DNA from: Ga0077527 sp038316355 | GTDB taxonomy: Bacteria; Pseudomonadota; Gammaproteobacteria; Burkholderiales; SG8-41 | Assembly (NCBI GenBank): GCA_038316355.1 | Contig: JBBQAO010000012.1 | Coordinates: 1-64,000 of the forward strand | Reading direction: 5' to 3' | Length of the DNA: 64,000 nucleotides | Shown: positions 23,551 to 32,084 of the stretch, piece after piece | Position numbering within the stretch: the stretch's first letter is position 1 | Layout of the letters: each line of letters starts with the position of its first letter | Notes under the pieces: model-generated | What the model saw: the letters and a program-made list of their open reading frames with translations, nothing else | What the model was told of the DNA's origin: nothing | The model's database searches: none | Position numbers and translations under genes: made by a program

Positions 23551-26133
23551 ATGGCGAAAACGCTCATCATCGCGGAAAAACCTTCTGTCGCCGGCGACAT
23601 CGCGCGCGTTCTTGGCGGATTCACCAAGCATGCCGAGTATTTCGAAAATGACGACTATGTGGTGTCGTCCGCGGTCGGCCATTTGCTGGAAATTGCTGCT
23701 CCCGAAGAATTCGAAGTCAAACGCGGCAAATGGTCATTCGCCAATTTGCCGGTGATTCCGCCGCATTTTGACCTGAATCCGATCGTCAAAAGTGAAGCCC
23801 GGCTGAAAGTGCTGGCCAAGCTGCTAAAACGCAAGGACGTCACCAAGGTGATCAATGCCTGTGACGCGGGCCGCGAAGGCGAGCTGATTTTCCGTTACAT
23901 CGCGCAGGCGACCAACAGCACCAAGCCGGTATCACGGCTGTGGTTGCAGTCGATGACGCCGGCCGCCATCCGCGAGGGTTTCACCAAGCTGCGTAGCGAC
24001 GATGAAATGCAGCCGCTGGCGGATGCTGCGCGCAGCCGCAGCGAAGCCGACTGGCTGATCGGCATCAACGGCACGCGAGCGATGACGGCCTTCAACAGCA
24101 AAGGCGGCGGTTTTTACCTGACCACCGTCGGTCGGGTGCAAACGCCGACTTTGATGATCGTCGTCGACCGCGAACAAAAAATTCGCAAATTCGTACCGCG
24201 TGATTACTGGGAAGTGCGCGCGACATTCGGTGCCAAGACCGGTGATTACGAAGGACGCTGGTTCGATCCGGCATTCAAACGCGACGAAAACGACGCAGAA
24301 AAACGCGACAGCCGCCTGTGGGACGGCAAAGCCGCAGAAAAAATTGCCGAAGCCTGCCGTGGCAAGACCGGCACGGTCACCGAAGAATCAAAACCGTCGT
24401 CGCAGCTGTCGCCCATGCTGTTCGACCTGACCTCATTGCAGCGCGAAGCGAATGGCAAATTCGGATTTTCGGCGAAAACCACACTGTCGATCGCCCAGGA
24501 ATTGTACGAGCGGCACAAGGCGCTGACTTATCCGCGAACGGATTCCCGGCACCTGCCCGAAGATTACATGGCGACGGTCAAGACCACGCTGGACGCTCTC
24601 GGCGGCGAAGCGCAGTTCGGCCCGTTTGCCAAGGAAATCATCAAGGGCAAGTGGATCAAGCCGAACAAACGCATTTTTGACAACAGCAAGATTTCGGATC
24701 ACTTCGCTATCATTCCGACGCCGCAGCCGCCGAAAAGCCTCAACGAAGTACAGCAGAAGATTTACGACCTGGTCGTGCGTCGTTTCATGGCGGTGTTTTT
24801 CCCGCCGGCGGAATACCTGGTCACCACGCGCATCACCGAAGTCGCGTCGTATCAGTTCAAGACCGAGGGCAAGATCCTGGTCAAACCGAGCTGGCTGGCG
24901 ATTTACGGCAAAGACGAGCAGCAGGAAAGCGCCAATCTGCCGGCCGTAGGCAAAGGCGAAAAACCGCCGGTTAATGCCGTGGATCCGGTCGGGCTCGCAA
25001 CACGGCCGCCGGCGCGTTACTCGGAAGCAACACTACTGAGCGCGATGGAAGGCGCCGGCAAGCTGATCGAGGACGACGAACTGCGTGATGCGATGGCACA
25101 GAAGGGTCTCGGTACGCCGGCAACCCGCGCCGCGATCATCGAACGCCTGATCGCCGAAAAATACATGGTGCGCGAAGGCCGCGAACTGATTCCGACAGCC
25201 AAGGCCTTCCAGTTGTTGACGCTGCTGAACGGATTGGGCGTCAGCGAACTGACACAACCGGAGCTGACGGGGGAGTGGGAATACAAGCTGCTGCAGATGG
25301 AGCGCGGCAAACTCAAGCGCACTTCCTTCATGAAGGAAATCGCCACCATTACCGAGCGCATCGTCAAACGTGCCAAGGAATACAACAACGAAACCATTCC
25401 CGGCGACTACGCGACTCTGCAGACGCCGTGCCCGCATTGCGCCGGTACGGTCAAGGAAAACTACCGGCGCTTCGCCTGCGAGGCCTGCGAGTTTTCGATT
25501 ACCAAAATACCGGGCGGTCGCCAGTTCGAGATTGAGGAAGTGGAAACGCTGCTGCGTGAGCGCACCATCGGCCCGCTGCAGGGTTTCCGCTCAAAAATGG
25601 GCCGGCCCTTCGCCGCCATCCTGCGCATCGTGGCGGATAAAGAAACAAACAACTTCAAGCTTGAATTCGATTTCGGCAACAGCAATCCGGATGGCGAACC
25701 GGAAGAAGTCGATTTTTCCGGCCATGAATCACTGGGCACCTGCCCGAAATGTGGCGGCAAGGTGTACGAGCACGGCATGAATTATGTTTGTGAAAACCTG
25801 CCTCCGCGCAAATGCGACTTCCGTTCGGGCAAGGTCATATTGCGCCAGGAAATCCAGCGCGAACAGATGCAGAAGCTGCTGAAGGACGGCCGCACCGACC
25901 TGCTGGATGCCTTCGTGTCCAATCGCAACGGCCGCCGCTTCAAGGCCTTCCTCGTGCGGCAGCCTGACGGCAAGGTGGGTTTTGAGTTTGCGCCGCGCGC
26001 GGCTAAAGGCGACAAGGAAAGCAGTGGCAGCAAAGCCGCCAGGGGTAGTAAAAAAGCTGCCCCCGCCGCTGTTACCGTTGTCGAAAAGCCGGTGCCCGCC
26101 AACAAGAAGCGTGCGATTCTCGCGAAAAAATAA
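23551..26133 (+). CDS. topB: DNA topoisomerase III (type IA)
   Basis: An 860-residue enzyme. The N-terminal Toprim domain has LIIAEKPSVAGDIARVLGG, SSAVGHLLE and NACDAGREGELIFR. The active-site tyrosine lies in LTYPRTDSRHLPED (Y327), and KGLGTPATRAAIIERL follows. The C-terminal third holds Zn-ribbon-like repeats (CPHC then CEAC; CPKC then a CDF block) and ends in a 40-residue Lys/Ala-rich basic tail (GSKAARGSKKAAPAA and on), which probably adds DNA affinity. It relaxes or decatenates DNA through a single-strand break. It is convergent with gyrB, with a terminator between the two. Confidence 0.93.
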   Translation: MAKTLIIAEKPSVAGDIARVLGGFTKHAEYFENDDYVVSSAVGHLLEIAAPEEFEVKRGKWSFANLPVIPPHFDLNPIVKSEARLKVLAKLLKRKDVTKVINACDAGREGELIFRYIAQATNSTKPVSRLWLQSMTPAAIREGFTKLRSDDEMQPLADAARSRSEADWLIGINGTRAMTAFNSKGGGFYLTTVGRVQTPTLMIVVDREQKIRKFVPRDYWEVRATFGAKTGDYEGRWFDPAFKRDENDAEKRDSRLWDGKAAEKIAEACRGKTGTVTEESKPSSQLSPMLFDLTSLQREANGKFGFSAKTTLSIAQELYERHKALTYPRTDSRHLPEDYMATVKTTLDALGGEAQFGPFAKEIIKGKWIKPNKRIFDNSKISDHFAIIPTPQPPKSLNEVQQKIYDLVVRRFMAVFFPPAEYLVTTRITEVASYQFKTEGKILVKPSWLAIYGKDEQQESANLPAVGKGEKPPVNAVDPVGLATRPPARYSEATLLSAMEGAGKLIEDDELRDAMAQKGLGTPATRAAIIERLIAEKYMVREGRELIPTAKAFQLLTLLNGLGVSELTQPELTGEWEYKLLQMERGKLKRTSFMKEIATITERIVKRAKEYNNETIPGDYATLQTPCPHCAGTVKENYRRFACEACEFSITKIPGGRQFEIEEVETLLRERTIGPLQGFRSKMGRPFAAILRIVADKETNNFKLEFDFGNSNPDGEPEEVDFSGHESLGTCPKCGGKVYEHGMNYVCENLPPRKCDFRSGKVILRQEIQREQMQKLLKDGRTDLLDAFVSNRNGRRFKAFLVRQPDGKVGFEFAPRAAKGDKESSGSKAARGSKKAAPAAVTVVEKPVPANKKRAILAKK

Positions 26134-26152
26134 TCAATTAAAACAAATGGAT

Positions 26153-26188
26153 ACGGCCAGATTTGCCGGAGCAGAGTGGCCGTTTTTT
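26153..26188 (+). terminator. Rho-independent terminator after topB
   Basis: ACGGCCA (26153-26159) pairs with TGGCCGT (26177-26183), followed by a run of T (26183-26188). It lies 19 bp after the topB stop, facing the convergent gyrB. Confidence 0.7.
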
Positions 26189-26204
26189 ATTGTCGCAGTA
26201 GATA

Positions 26205-28625
26205 TCAAACGTCCAGGTTACGCACACCCAAGGCGTTGGTTTCGATGAACAGGCGGCGCGGTTCGACGGCATCGCCCATCAGCGTGGTGAAAATCTCGTC
26301 GGCGCCGATCGCATCTTCGATCTGCACCTTCAGCAGGCGGCGGGTTTTCGGATCCATCGTGGTATCCCACAGTTGCTCGGGATTCATCTCGCCGAGACCT
26401 TTGTAGCGCTGAATGCCGATGCCACGCTGCACTTCCGCCAGGATCCAGTCGATCGCCTCGCGGAACTCCTTGACCGGATGCATCTGTTCGCCGCGCTTGA
26501 TATAGGCGCCTTCACCGAGCAGGCCATGCAGCATCTGCGCCGTCTTGCGGATTTGCGCGTAATCGCCGCTTTGCAGGAAATCAACATCAATCATGCTGTT
26601 GCGGGCAACGCCGTGCTGGGTGCGTGAAATGCGCAGCGTATACAATTCGCTTTTTTCGTCGAGTACCACATCGATCCTGATGTTCTTGGCATCCTGGTAA
26701 AGACCAGCCAGTTCTTTCGCGCTTTTTTGCGCAGACGCCTCATCACCGAGATCCAGCGTCACCGGATTATTGAGCAATCCATGCAGGGCTTCCGAATCAA
26801 TGATCCGGCTTTCGCGCTCAATGACCGCTTCTGCCAGCAGATAATGTTTGGCCACTTCTTCCAGCGCGTCCTTGGACAGGGGCTGCGCACCGACCGTGGT
26901 ATACAACTCGGCCTCGGCCAGTGCCTGCTTCAGCAGGTACTGCTTCAGTTCATGCTCATCCTTCAGGTAACGCTCCTGCTTGCCGTGTTTGACCTTGTAC
27001 AGCGGCGGTTGCGCAATATAAATGTGTCCACGCTCGACCAGCTCTGGCATTTGCCGGTAGAAGAAGGTCAGCAGCAGCGTGCGGATGTGTGAGCCGTCAA
27101 CGTCGGCGTCGGTCATGATGATGATGCGGTGATAGCGCAGCTTGTCCGGGGTGTACTCGTCCTTGCCGATGCCGGTGCCAAGCACGCTGATCAGCGTGGT
27201 GATCTCGGTCGATGAAATCACCTTGTCGAAACGTGCTTTCTCGACGTTGAGGATCTTGCCGCGCAGCGGCAGGATTGCCTGGTTTTTCCGGTCGCGTCCC
27301 TGCTTGGCGGAACCGCCGGCCGAATCACCCTCGACCAGATACAGTTCGCATTTCGACGGATCGCGTTCCTGGCAATCTGCCAGTTTTCCGGACAGGCCGA
27401 AGGAGTCCAGCACACCTTTACGGCGCGTCAGTTCGCGGGCCTTGCGTGCAGCTTCGCGCGCACGCGCGGCATCGACGATCTTGCCGCAGATGATCTTGGC
27501 GTCGTTCGGTTTCTCGAGCAGGAATTCCATCAGCCTCTGGCCAACGATTTCCTCCACCACTGGACGCACTTCCGAGGACACCAGCTTGTCCTTGGTCTGC
27601 GAGGAAAACTTGGGCTCTGGAACCTTGACCGACAGTACCGCGGTCAATCCTTCTTTCATGTCATCGCCGCTGGTCTCGACCTTGGCCTTTTTCGCCTGCT
27701 CGGTCGACTCGATGTAGTTGTTCAGCGTGCGCGTCATTGCGGCGCGCAAACCCGTGAGATGGGTGCCGCCGTCACGCTGTGGAATATTGTTGGTGAAACA
27801 CTGCATTGATTCCTGATAGGAATCGTTCCACTGCATGGCAACCTCGACGGTAATGCCGTCCTTGGTGCCCTGGATATGGAAAATGTTCGGGTGCAGCACG
27901 CTTTTCGCGCGGTTCATGTACTCGACGAAACCCTTGACACCGCCGCTGAAGGCAAATTTTTCTTCCTTGCCCGAACGCTGATCGGTCAGCGTGATTTTCA
28001 CGCCGTGGTTCAGGAATGAAAGTTCGCGCAGACGTTTGGCGAGAATTTCATAGTGGAAATCGACGTTGCCGAAAATCTCCTTGCTTGCCAGGTAATGCAC
28101 TTCGGTGCCGCGGCGCTCGCTTTTGCCGACCACCTTCAGCGGGGCTACAGCCTCGCCCATGCGAAATTCCATGCTGTGCATCTTGCCGTCGCGGCGAATG
28201 GTCAGTCGCAGCCATTCCGACAGGGCGTTGACCACGGATACGCCGACGCCGTGGAGACCACCGGAAATCTTGTAGGAATTGCTGTCGAATTTGCCGCCGG
28301 CGTGCAGTTCGGTCATTACCACTTCGGCAGTCGAACGCTTTTCCTCGTCATCCGGATGGATTTCCGTGGGAATGCCGCGACCATTGTCGGCGACGCTGAT
28401 CGAGTTGTCAGGATGGATGATGATGGTGATTTCGTCACAGTGTCCAGCCAGGGCCTCGTCAACTGCGTTGTCAACAACTTCGAAAACGGTGTGATGCAGG
28501 CCGGTGCCATCACTGGTGTCACCGATATACATCCCCGGACGTTTACGCACGGCTTCAAGACCTTTGAGAACCTTGATGCTGTTTGCATCGTATTCGTTGC
28601 CGGTGCGCTGTTCTTTTTCGCTCAT
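26205..28625 (-). CDS. gyrB: DNA gyrase subunit B
   Basis: An 806-residue protein with the GHKL ATPase domain (EVVDNAVDEALAGHCDEI in the N-box region, DNGRGIP, GGLHGVGVSVVNAL), the transducer, the Toprim domain (LYLVEGDSAGGSAKQGRDRKNQ read in two blocks, PLRGKILNVEKARFDK, IIMTDADVDGSHIRTLLLTF) and the C-terminal QRYKGLGEMNPEQLWDTTMDP. The PLRGKILNVE form is typical of GyrB. With GyrA (not in the window) it introduces negative supercoils. It is the third gene of dnaA-dnaN-gyrB, 69 bp after dnaN. The nearby ParE-like toxin belongs to a family whose members can target gyrase. Confidence 0.97.
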   Translation of the reverse strand: MSEKEQRTGNEYDANSIKVLKGLEAVRKRPGMYIGDTSDGTGLHHTVFEVVDNAVDEALAGHCDEITIIIHPDNSISVADNGRGIPTEIHPDDEEKRSTAEVVMTELHAGGKFDSNSYKISGGLHGVGVSVVNALSEWLRLTIRRDGKMHSMEFRMGEAVAPLKVVGKSERRGTEVHYLASKEIFGNVDFHYEILAKRLRELSFLNHGVKITLTDQRSGKEEKFAFSGGVKGFVEYMNRAKSVLHPNIFHIQGTKDGITVEVAMQWNDSYQESMQCFTNNIPQRDGGTHLTGLRAAMTRTLNNYIESTEQAKKAKVETSGDDMKEGLTAVLSVKVPEPKFSSQTKDKLVSSEVRPVVEEIVGQRLMEFLLEKPNDAKIICGKIVDAARAREAARKARELTRRKGVLDSFGLSGKLADCQERDPSKCELYLVEGDSAGGSAKQGRDRKNQAILPLRGKILNVEKARFDKVISSTEITTLISVLGTGIGKDEYTPDKLRYHRIIIMTDADVDGSHIRTLLLTFFYRQMPELVERGHIYIAQPPLYKVKHGKQERYLKDEHELKQYLLKQALAEAELYTTVGAQPLSKDALEEVAKHYLLAEAVIERESRIIDSEALHGLLNNPVTLDLGDEASAQKSAKELAGLYQDAKNIRIDVVLDEKSELYTLRISRTQHGVARNSMIDVDFLQSGDYAQIRKTAQMLHGLLGEGAYIKRGEQMHPVKEFREAIDWILAEVQRGIGIQRYKGLGEMNPEQLWDTTMDPKTRRLLKVQIEDAIGADEIFTTLMGDAVEPRRLFIETNALGVRNLDV

Positions 28626-28694
28626 TGAATTTCTTTTCGTCCTTGTTTTTGAACTTATTTTTTAATTTATTGAGTTCTCGGTGCTGCCGTTTTC

Positions 28695-29804
28695 TCAGAT
28701 TCGCATCGGCATTACTACATAGCGGAAATCGTCACGCCCGGGCAGAGTGATCAGCATGCTGCTGTTCGCATCACCAAAGGAGCACACTACCTTGCCCGGC
28801 GGCACGTTGCTGAGCACATCCAGCAGGTAGGTCACGTTGAATCCCACATCCAGGGGATCACCGCCGAATTCGACTTCCAGCTCCTCCTGGGCCTCTTCCT
28901 GCTCATTGTTGCTGCAGGAAATTCGCAGGCTGTCCTTGGTCAGCATCCAGCGCACCCCACGGAACTTTTCATTGGACAGAATCGCCGCACGCTGCAGAGC
29001 GCGCTGCAGTTCGTCGCGGTCCAAGCTGATGCTTTTTTCATAATTGGTCGGAATGACCCGCTGGTAATCCGGGAATTTGCCGTCAATGACTTTGGTAGTC
29101 AGTTCAACGTCACCAAAACGGAAACGAACCTGGTTGGCATGAATCGCGATATCCAGCGGTTCATCTCCTTCAACCAGTTGCCGTGCCAGTTCGAGAATGG
29201 CTTTACGTGGCAATATCACTTCGCTCTTTTCCTGTTTTTCCTTAAGTCCGGTCACTGCGTAACCCAGCCGGTGGCCGTCCGTGGCAACGACCTTGATTTC
29301 CTTGTCTTCGGTGATCAGCAGCAAACCGTTGAGGTAATAACGAATGTCCTGCTGGGCCATCGCATACTGAACCAGTCCTAACAGCTTGCGCGCCACTCCC
29401 TGGGATATCTGGAAATTGCTTTGCGGTTTACCTGGATCTGCAAGCGCCGGAAAATCAGCAGCGGGTAGTGTTTGCAGATTAAAACGACTTTTTCCGGCTT
29501 TGACCTGCAAGCGGTTGTTGGCAACTTCGAGTGAGACCTCGCTGTCATCAGGTAAAGCACGAAGAATATCCACCAGCTTTCTGGCGGATACCGTCACGGC
29601 CAGCGTTTCTCCGCCCTTTTTGTCGAGTGCGCATGAGGTTGCAATCTGCAGTTCCAGATCTGTGGCGATAAAACGCAGGCTGTCTGCGCTTCGTTCGATC
29701 AGTACGTTGGAGAGGATTGGCAGCGTATGCCGCCGTTCAACAATTCCAGTTACTGCCTGTAACGGTTTTAACAGCGCATCACGCGGTAATTGCACGAGTT
29801 TCAT
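28695..29804 (-). CDS. dnaN: DNA polymerase III beta subunit (sliding clamp)
   Basis: A 369-residue protein of the usual length with three clamp domains: MKLVQLPRDALLKPLQAVTG and RRHTLPILSNVLIE in domain 1, YYLNGLLLITEDKEIKVVATDGHRL in domain 2 (read as two blocks), and the C-terminal DDFRYVVMPMRI. It encircles DNA and tethers polymerase III and other partners. The ATG at 29804 lies 204 bp after the dnaA stop on the same strand. Confidence 0.97.
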   Translation of the reverse strand: MKLVQLPRDALLKPLQAVTGIVERRHTLPILSNVLIERSADSLRFIATDLELQIATSCALDKKGGETLAVTVSARKLVDILRALPDDSEVSLEVANNRLQVKAGKSRFNLQTLPAADFPALADPGKPQSNFQISQGVARKLLGLVQYAMAQQDIRYYLNGLLLITEDKEIKVVATDGHRLGYAVTGLKEKQEKSEVILPRKAILELARQLVEGDEPLDIAIHANQVRFRFGDVELTTKVIDGKFPDYQRVIPTNYEKSISLDRDELQRALQRAAILSNEKFRGVRWMLTKDSLRISCSNNEQEEAQEELEVEFGGDPLDVGFNVTYLLDVLSNVPPGKVVCSFGDANSSMLITLPGRDDFRYVVMPMRI

Positions 29805-30008
29805 ATTAGTGGTTTTTCTTCAATAAAATTAATAGTAACTAATAGAAAAGCCTTTTTCCTGTTGAGAGCTGAGCTTGAAGCTTGAATTCAAAACAGGATT
29901 TCTGTTTTTGATGTTCTGTATTCTTTGCTAATTGCCTGTGGACAAAAAAGGATGAAAAACGGACAAATTCCTTTTTTACCAGCTTACGCACAAACGATGC
30001 ACAGGTTT
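29805..30008. other. dnaA-dnaN intergenic region, candidate origin segment
   Basis: This gap is strongly AT-rich compared with its surroundings. It holds two one-mismatch DnaA boxes: TGTGGACAA (29937-29945; the consensus reverse form is TGTGGATAA) and TTACGCACA about 50 bases further on, plus a perfect palindrome TTGAATTCAA (29881-29890). No perfect 9-mer box is present. It may be part of the replication origin or only a dnaA autoregulation site; the divergence of transcription near 31.4 kb supports an origin in this neighbourhood. Confidence 0.3.
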
Positions 30009-31340
30009 TCAACTGCGTAATACCTTCAGCAATGAACTGATATCGACGGTCATTTCATTGCTGGTGCTGCGTAATTGGGCAATTTTGCGGCAGGCATGCA
30101 ACACGGTCGTATGGTCCCTGCCACCGAAGGCTTCGCCGATGTCTGGCAGGCTCATCTGTGTGAGTTCCTTGGCCAAAGCCATGGCGACTTGCCGTGGCCT
30201 TGCTACATTTCTGGTGCGCTTTTTCGAATACATTTCTGAAACTTTGATCTTGTAATAATCGGCAACGGTGCGCTGAATGTTTTCAATGCTGACCTGGCGA
30301 TTTTGTGAGGCCAGCACATCGCGCAGGGCTTCGCGTGCAAGATCGACGGTGATCGGTTGGCCGGTAAAACGGGAATAAGCGAGCACGCGCTTGAGCGCCC
30401 CCTCCAGCTCACGGATATTGGACTGGATGTGTTTGGCAATAAAAAAAGCCACATTTTCGTCAAGCACCAGTCCGTCTGCTTCCGCTTTTTTGAGCAGGAT
30501 TGCGACGCGCATTTCCAGTTCGGGTGGTTCAACAGCCACGGTGAGGCCCCAGCCGAAACGCGAAATCAACCGGTTTTCCATCCCGGAGATTTCCTTGGGA
30601 TAGGTGTCACAGGTGATGATGACCTGCTTGTGTGCTTCAACGAGGGCGTTGAACGCGTAGAAAAACTCTTCCTGCGTCCGGTTCTTGCCGCTGAAAAACT
30701 GGATGTCGTCGATCAACAGCAGATCCAGTGAGTGGTAGTAACGTTTGAAATCATCAAACGCCTTATGTTGGTAAGCCCTCACCACATCAGATACGTATTG
30801 CTCGGCATGGATATAGCGGATTTTGCTTTCAGGGGCATGTGCGCGGAGATGATTGCCGATGGCATGGATCAGATGCGTTTTACCCAGGCCGACACCGCCG
30901 TAAACAAACAGCGGGTTGTAAGCGGCACCGGGTTTTTCCGCGACCTGGCGGGCTGCTGCGCGTGCAAGGTCGTTGGCTTTTCCGGTCACGAAGGTGTCAA
31001 ATGTGAAGCCGGGATTGAGCCTGGAAACATCACGTACCGGTGGCGCCGGTCGGGAGATTGCCGGCTCCGCGGGCGTAGTGGCCGCCGCTGCGGGGCGCGC
31101 TGTTTTTTCCGCCAGGATCAGCTCGACTGTGGCCGCATCACCCAGGCGCTCGCGCGCAATGCCCAGTATTTTTGCCTGAAACCGTTCCTTGGCCCAGCGC
31201 TGCACAAACCGGTTGGGTGCCGTTACGGTGACCACCGTGCCAGTGACTGTGCACTCCAACGGCTGTATCCAGGTGACAAACTGCTGTTGCCCGAGTTCTT
31301 TTGCGAAAAACGCGAGACAATGTTGCCAGAAATCGTTCAT
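30009..31340 (-). CDS. dnaA: Chromosomal replication initiator DnaA
   Basis: A 443-residue protein with all four domains: an N-terminal helicase-loading part (WQHCLAFFAKELGQQQFVTWI), a Pro/Ala-rich linker (80-105), the AAA+ core with Walker A GGVGLGKTH (148-156) and Walker B LLLIDDIQFFSGKNRTQEEFF, and the C-terminal DNA-binding domain (VARPRQVAMALAKELT, GGRDHTTVLHACRKI). It opens the origin by binding DnaA boxes. The ATG at 31340 is preceded by AGGGA. It begins the dnaA-dnaN-gyrB run and is divergent from rpmH. Confidence 0.98.
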   Translation of the reverse strand: MNDFWQHCLAFFAKELGQQQFVTWIQPLECTVTGTVVTVTAPNRFVQRWAKERFQAKILGIARERLGDAATVELILAEKTARPAAAATTPAEPAISRPAPPVRDVSRLNPGFTFDTFVTGKANDLARAAARQVAEKPGAAYNPLFVYGGVGLGKTHLIHAIGNHLRAHAPESKIRYIHAEQYVSDVVRAYQHKAFDDFKRYYHSLDLLLIDDIQFFSGKNRTQEEFFYAFNALVEAHKQVIITCDTYPKEISGMENRLISRFGWGLTVAVEPPELEMRVAILLKKAEADGLVLDENVAFFIAKHIQSNIRELEGALKRVLAYSRFTGQPITVDLAREALRDVLASQNRQVSIENIQRTVADYYKIKVSEMYSKKRTRNVARPRQVAMALAKELTQMSLPDIGEAFGGRDHTTVLHACRKIAQLRSTSNEMTVDISSLLKVLRS

Positions 31341-31400
31341 TCGTCCCTATCGGGTGGAGCGCAGGCGTGGTTGGCGGAAAAGAGGGGAAATTGACCGCTG

Positions 31401-31429
31401 ATTTTACCCTTTATTAAGGGCGGCAACAA
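31401..31429 (-). promoter_or_regulatory. Candidate dnaA promoter
   Basis: On the minus strand TTGTTG (31429-31424) and TAAAAT (31406-31401) are spaced by 17 bases, about 60 bases before the dnaA start codon. The spacer contains a CCCTT-AATA-AAGGG hairpin. Confidence 0.5.
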
Positions 31430-31484
31430 AGCCTGCTGCGGGCTCCGACGGTTGCGGCACGGGAGTGGCCAGCGCACCCGAAGA

Positions 31485-31514
31485 TTGACAGGGAACGCCA
31501 TGTCGATGTCTAAT
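31485..31514 (+). promoter_or_regulatory. rpmH promoter
   Basis: A perfect -35 TTGACA (31485-31490) and a near-perfect -10 TCTAAT (31509-31514) with an 18-bp spacer, 34 bp before the rpmH start. It would drive rpmH-rnpA-yidC. No DnaA box was seen in the dnaA-rpmH gap. Confidence 0.65.
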
Positions 31515-31548
31515 AACGGGTTTCCCGAAGACCAATTTAGGATCGAAC

Positions 31549-31683
31549 ATGAAGCGCACTTATCAACCGTCAAAAACGCGTCGTGCACGCACCCATGGCT
31601 TTCGTGTGCGCATGAAAACGCGCGGCGGCCGCGCGGTCATCCGTGCGCGCCGCGCCAAAGGGCGTGCCCGCCTCAGCGTTTGA
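31549..31683 (+). CDS. rpmH: Large ribosomal subunit protein bL34
   Basis: A 44-residue highly basic protein starting MKRTYQPSKTRRARTHGFRV and ending ARRAKGRARLSV, the full-length form of ribosomal protein L34. It is too short to stand out by length but unmistakable by sequence. It begins at the ATG at 31549 behind the strong TTGACA promoter. Its stop codon overlaps the rnpA start by four bases. Confidence 0.98.
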   Translation: MKRTYQPSKTRRARTHGFRVRMKTRGGRAVIRARRAKGRARLSV

Positions 31684-32054
31684 TCAAACCCGCAGTTTGT
31701 AGCAAAAGCAGCCGCGCACGGTCGATACGCCTGACCAAACCGGCGCAGTTTGAAGCTGTTCTCGCCGGCGGACGCCGGTCAGGCAGCAAATGTTTTTTGG
31801 CGCGGGCTTTGCCCAATGCCGGAGACGGTCCGCGTCTGGGACTGATCGTCGGCAAGAAGGCGGCACCCCGGTCTGTGGATCGTAACCGGGTGAAGCGCCT
31901 GATCAGAATCGTGCATCGTGAGTTGGCGGCAGAGCTGGACACACTGGATGTGGTCGTACAACTCAGGGGCAGCCCCCGCAGCAGCGATAACGCCGCATTG
32001 TTCAAGGAATTGCAGGAGTTGCTGCGCGGATTGCTCGGAACGGGCAAACAATAA
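31680..32054 (+). CDS. rnpA: Ribonuclease P protein component
   Basis: Choosing the TTG at 31680, which overlaps the rpmH stop as TTGA, gives 124 residues. The open frame continues upstream but only through antisense or shadow sequence of rpmH. The product has IRLTKPAQFEAVLAGGRRSG, PRLGLIVGKKAAPRSVDRNR and VKRLIRIVHRE, the RNR-type RNA-binding core of RnpA. It assists the RNase P RNA in trimming tRNA 5' ends. Translation is probably coupled to rpmH, because no ribosome site precedes the TTG. The usual neighbour yidD is missing: yidC starts only 30 bp later. Confidence 0.92.
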   Translation: MIKPAVCSKSSRARSIRLTKPAQFEAVLAGGRRSGSKCFLARALPNAGDGPRLGLIVGKKAAPRSVDRNRVKRLIRIVHRELAAELDTLDVVVQLRGSPRSSDNAALFKELQELLRGLLGTGKQ

Positions 32055-32084
32055 GCGCAACGGCTCGGCAGAGAAAAAAAGCTT

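Noticed and set aside
23369..23755. Plus-strand frame entering topB from the upstream gap, a possible smg gene
   Set aside because: No DUF494/Smg similarity, and half of it is out-of-frame topB sequence.
32055..32084. Search for yidD in any frame around the rnpA-yidC border
   Set aside because: The gap is 30 bp and no overlapping frame has the YidD cysteine and motif pattern.
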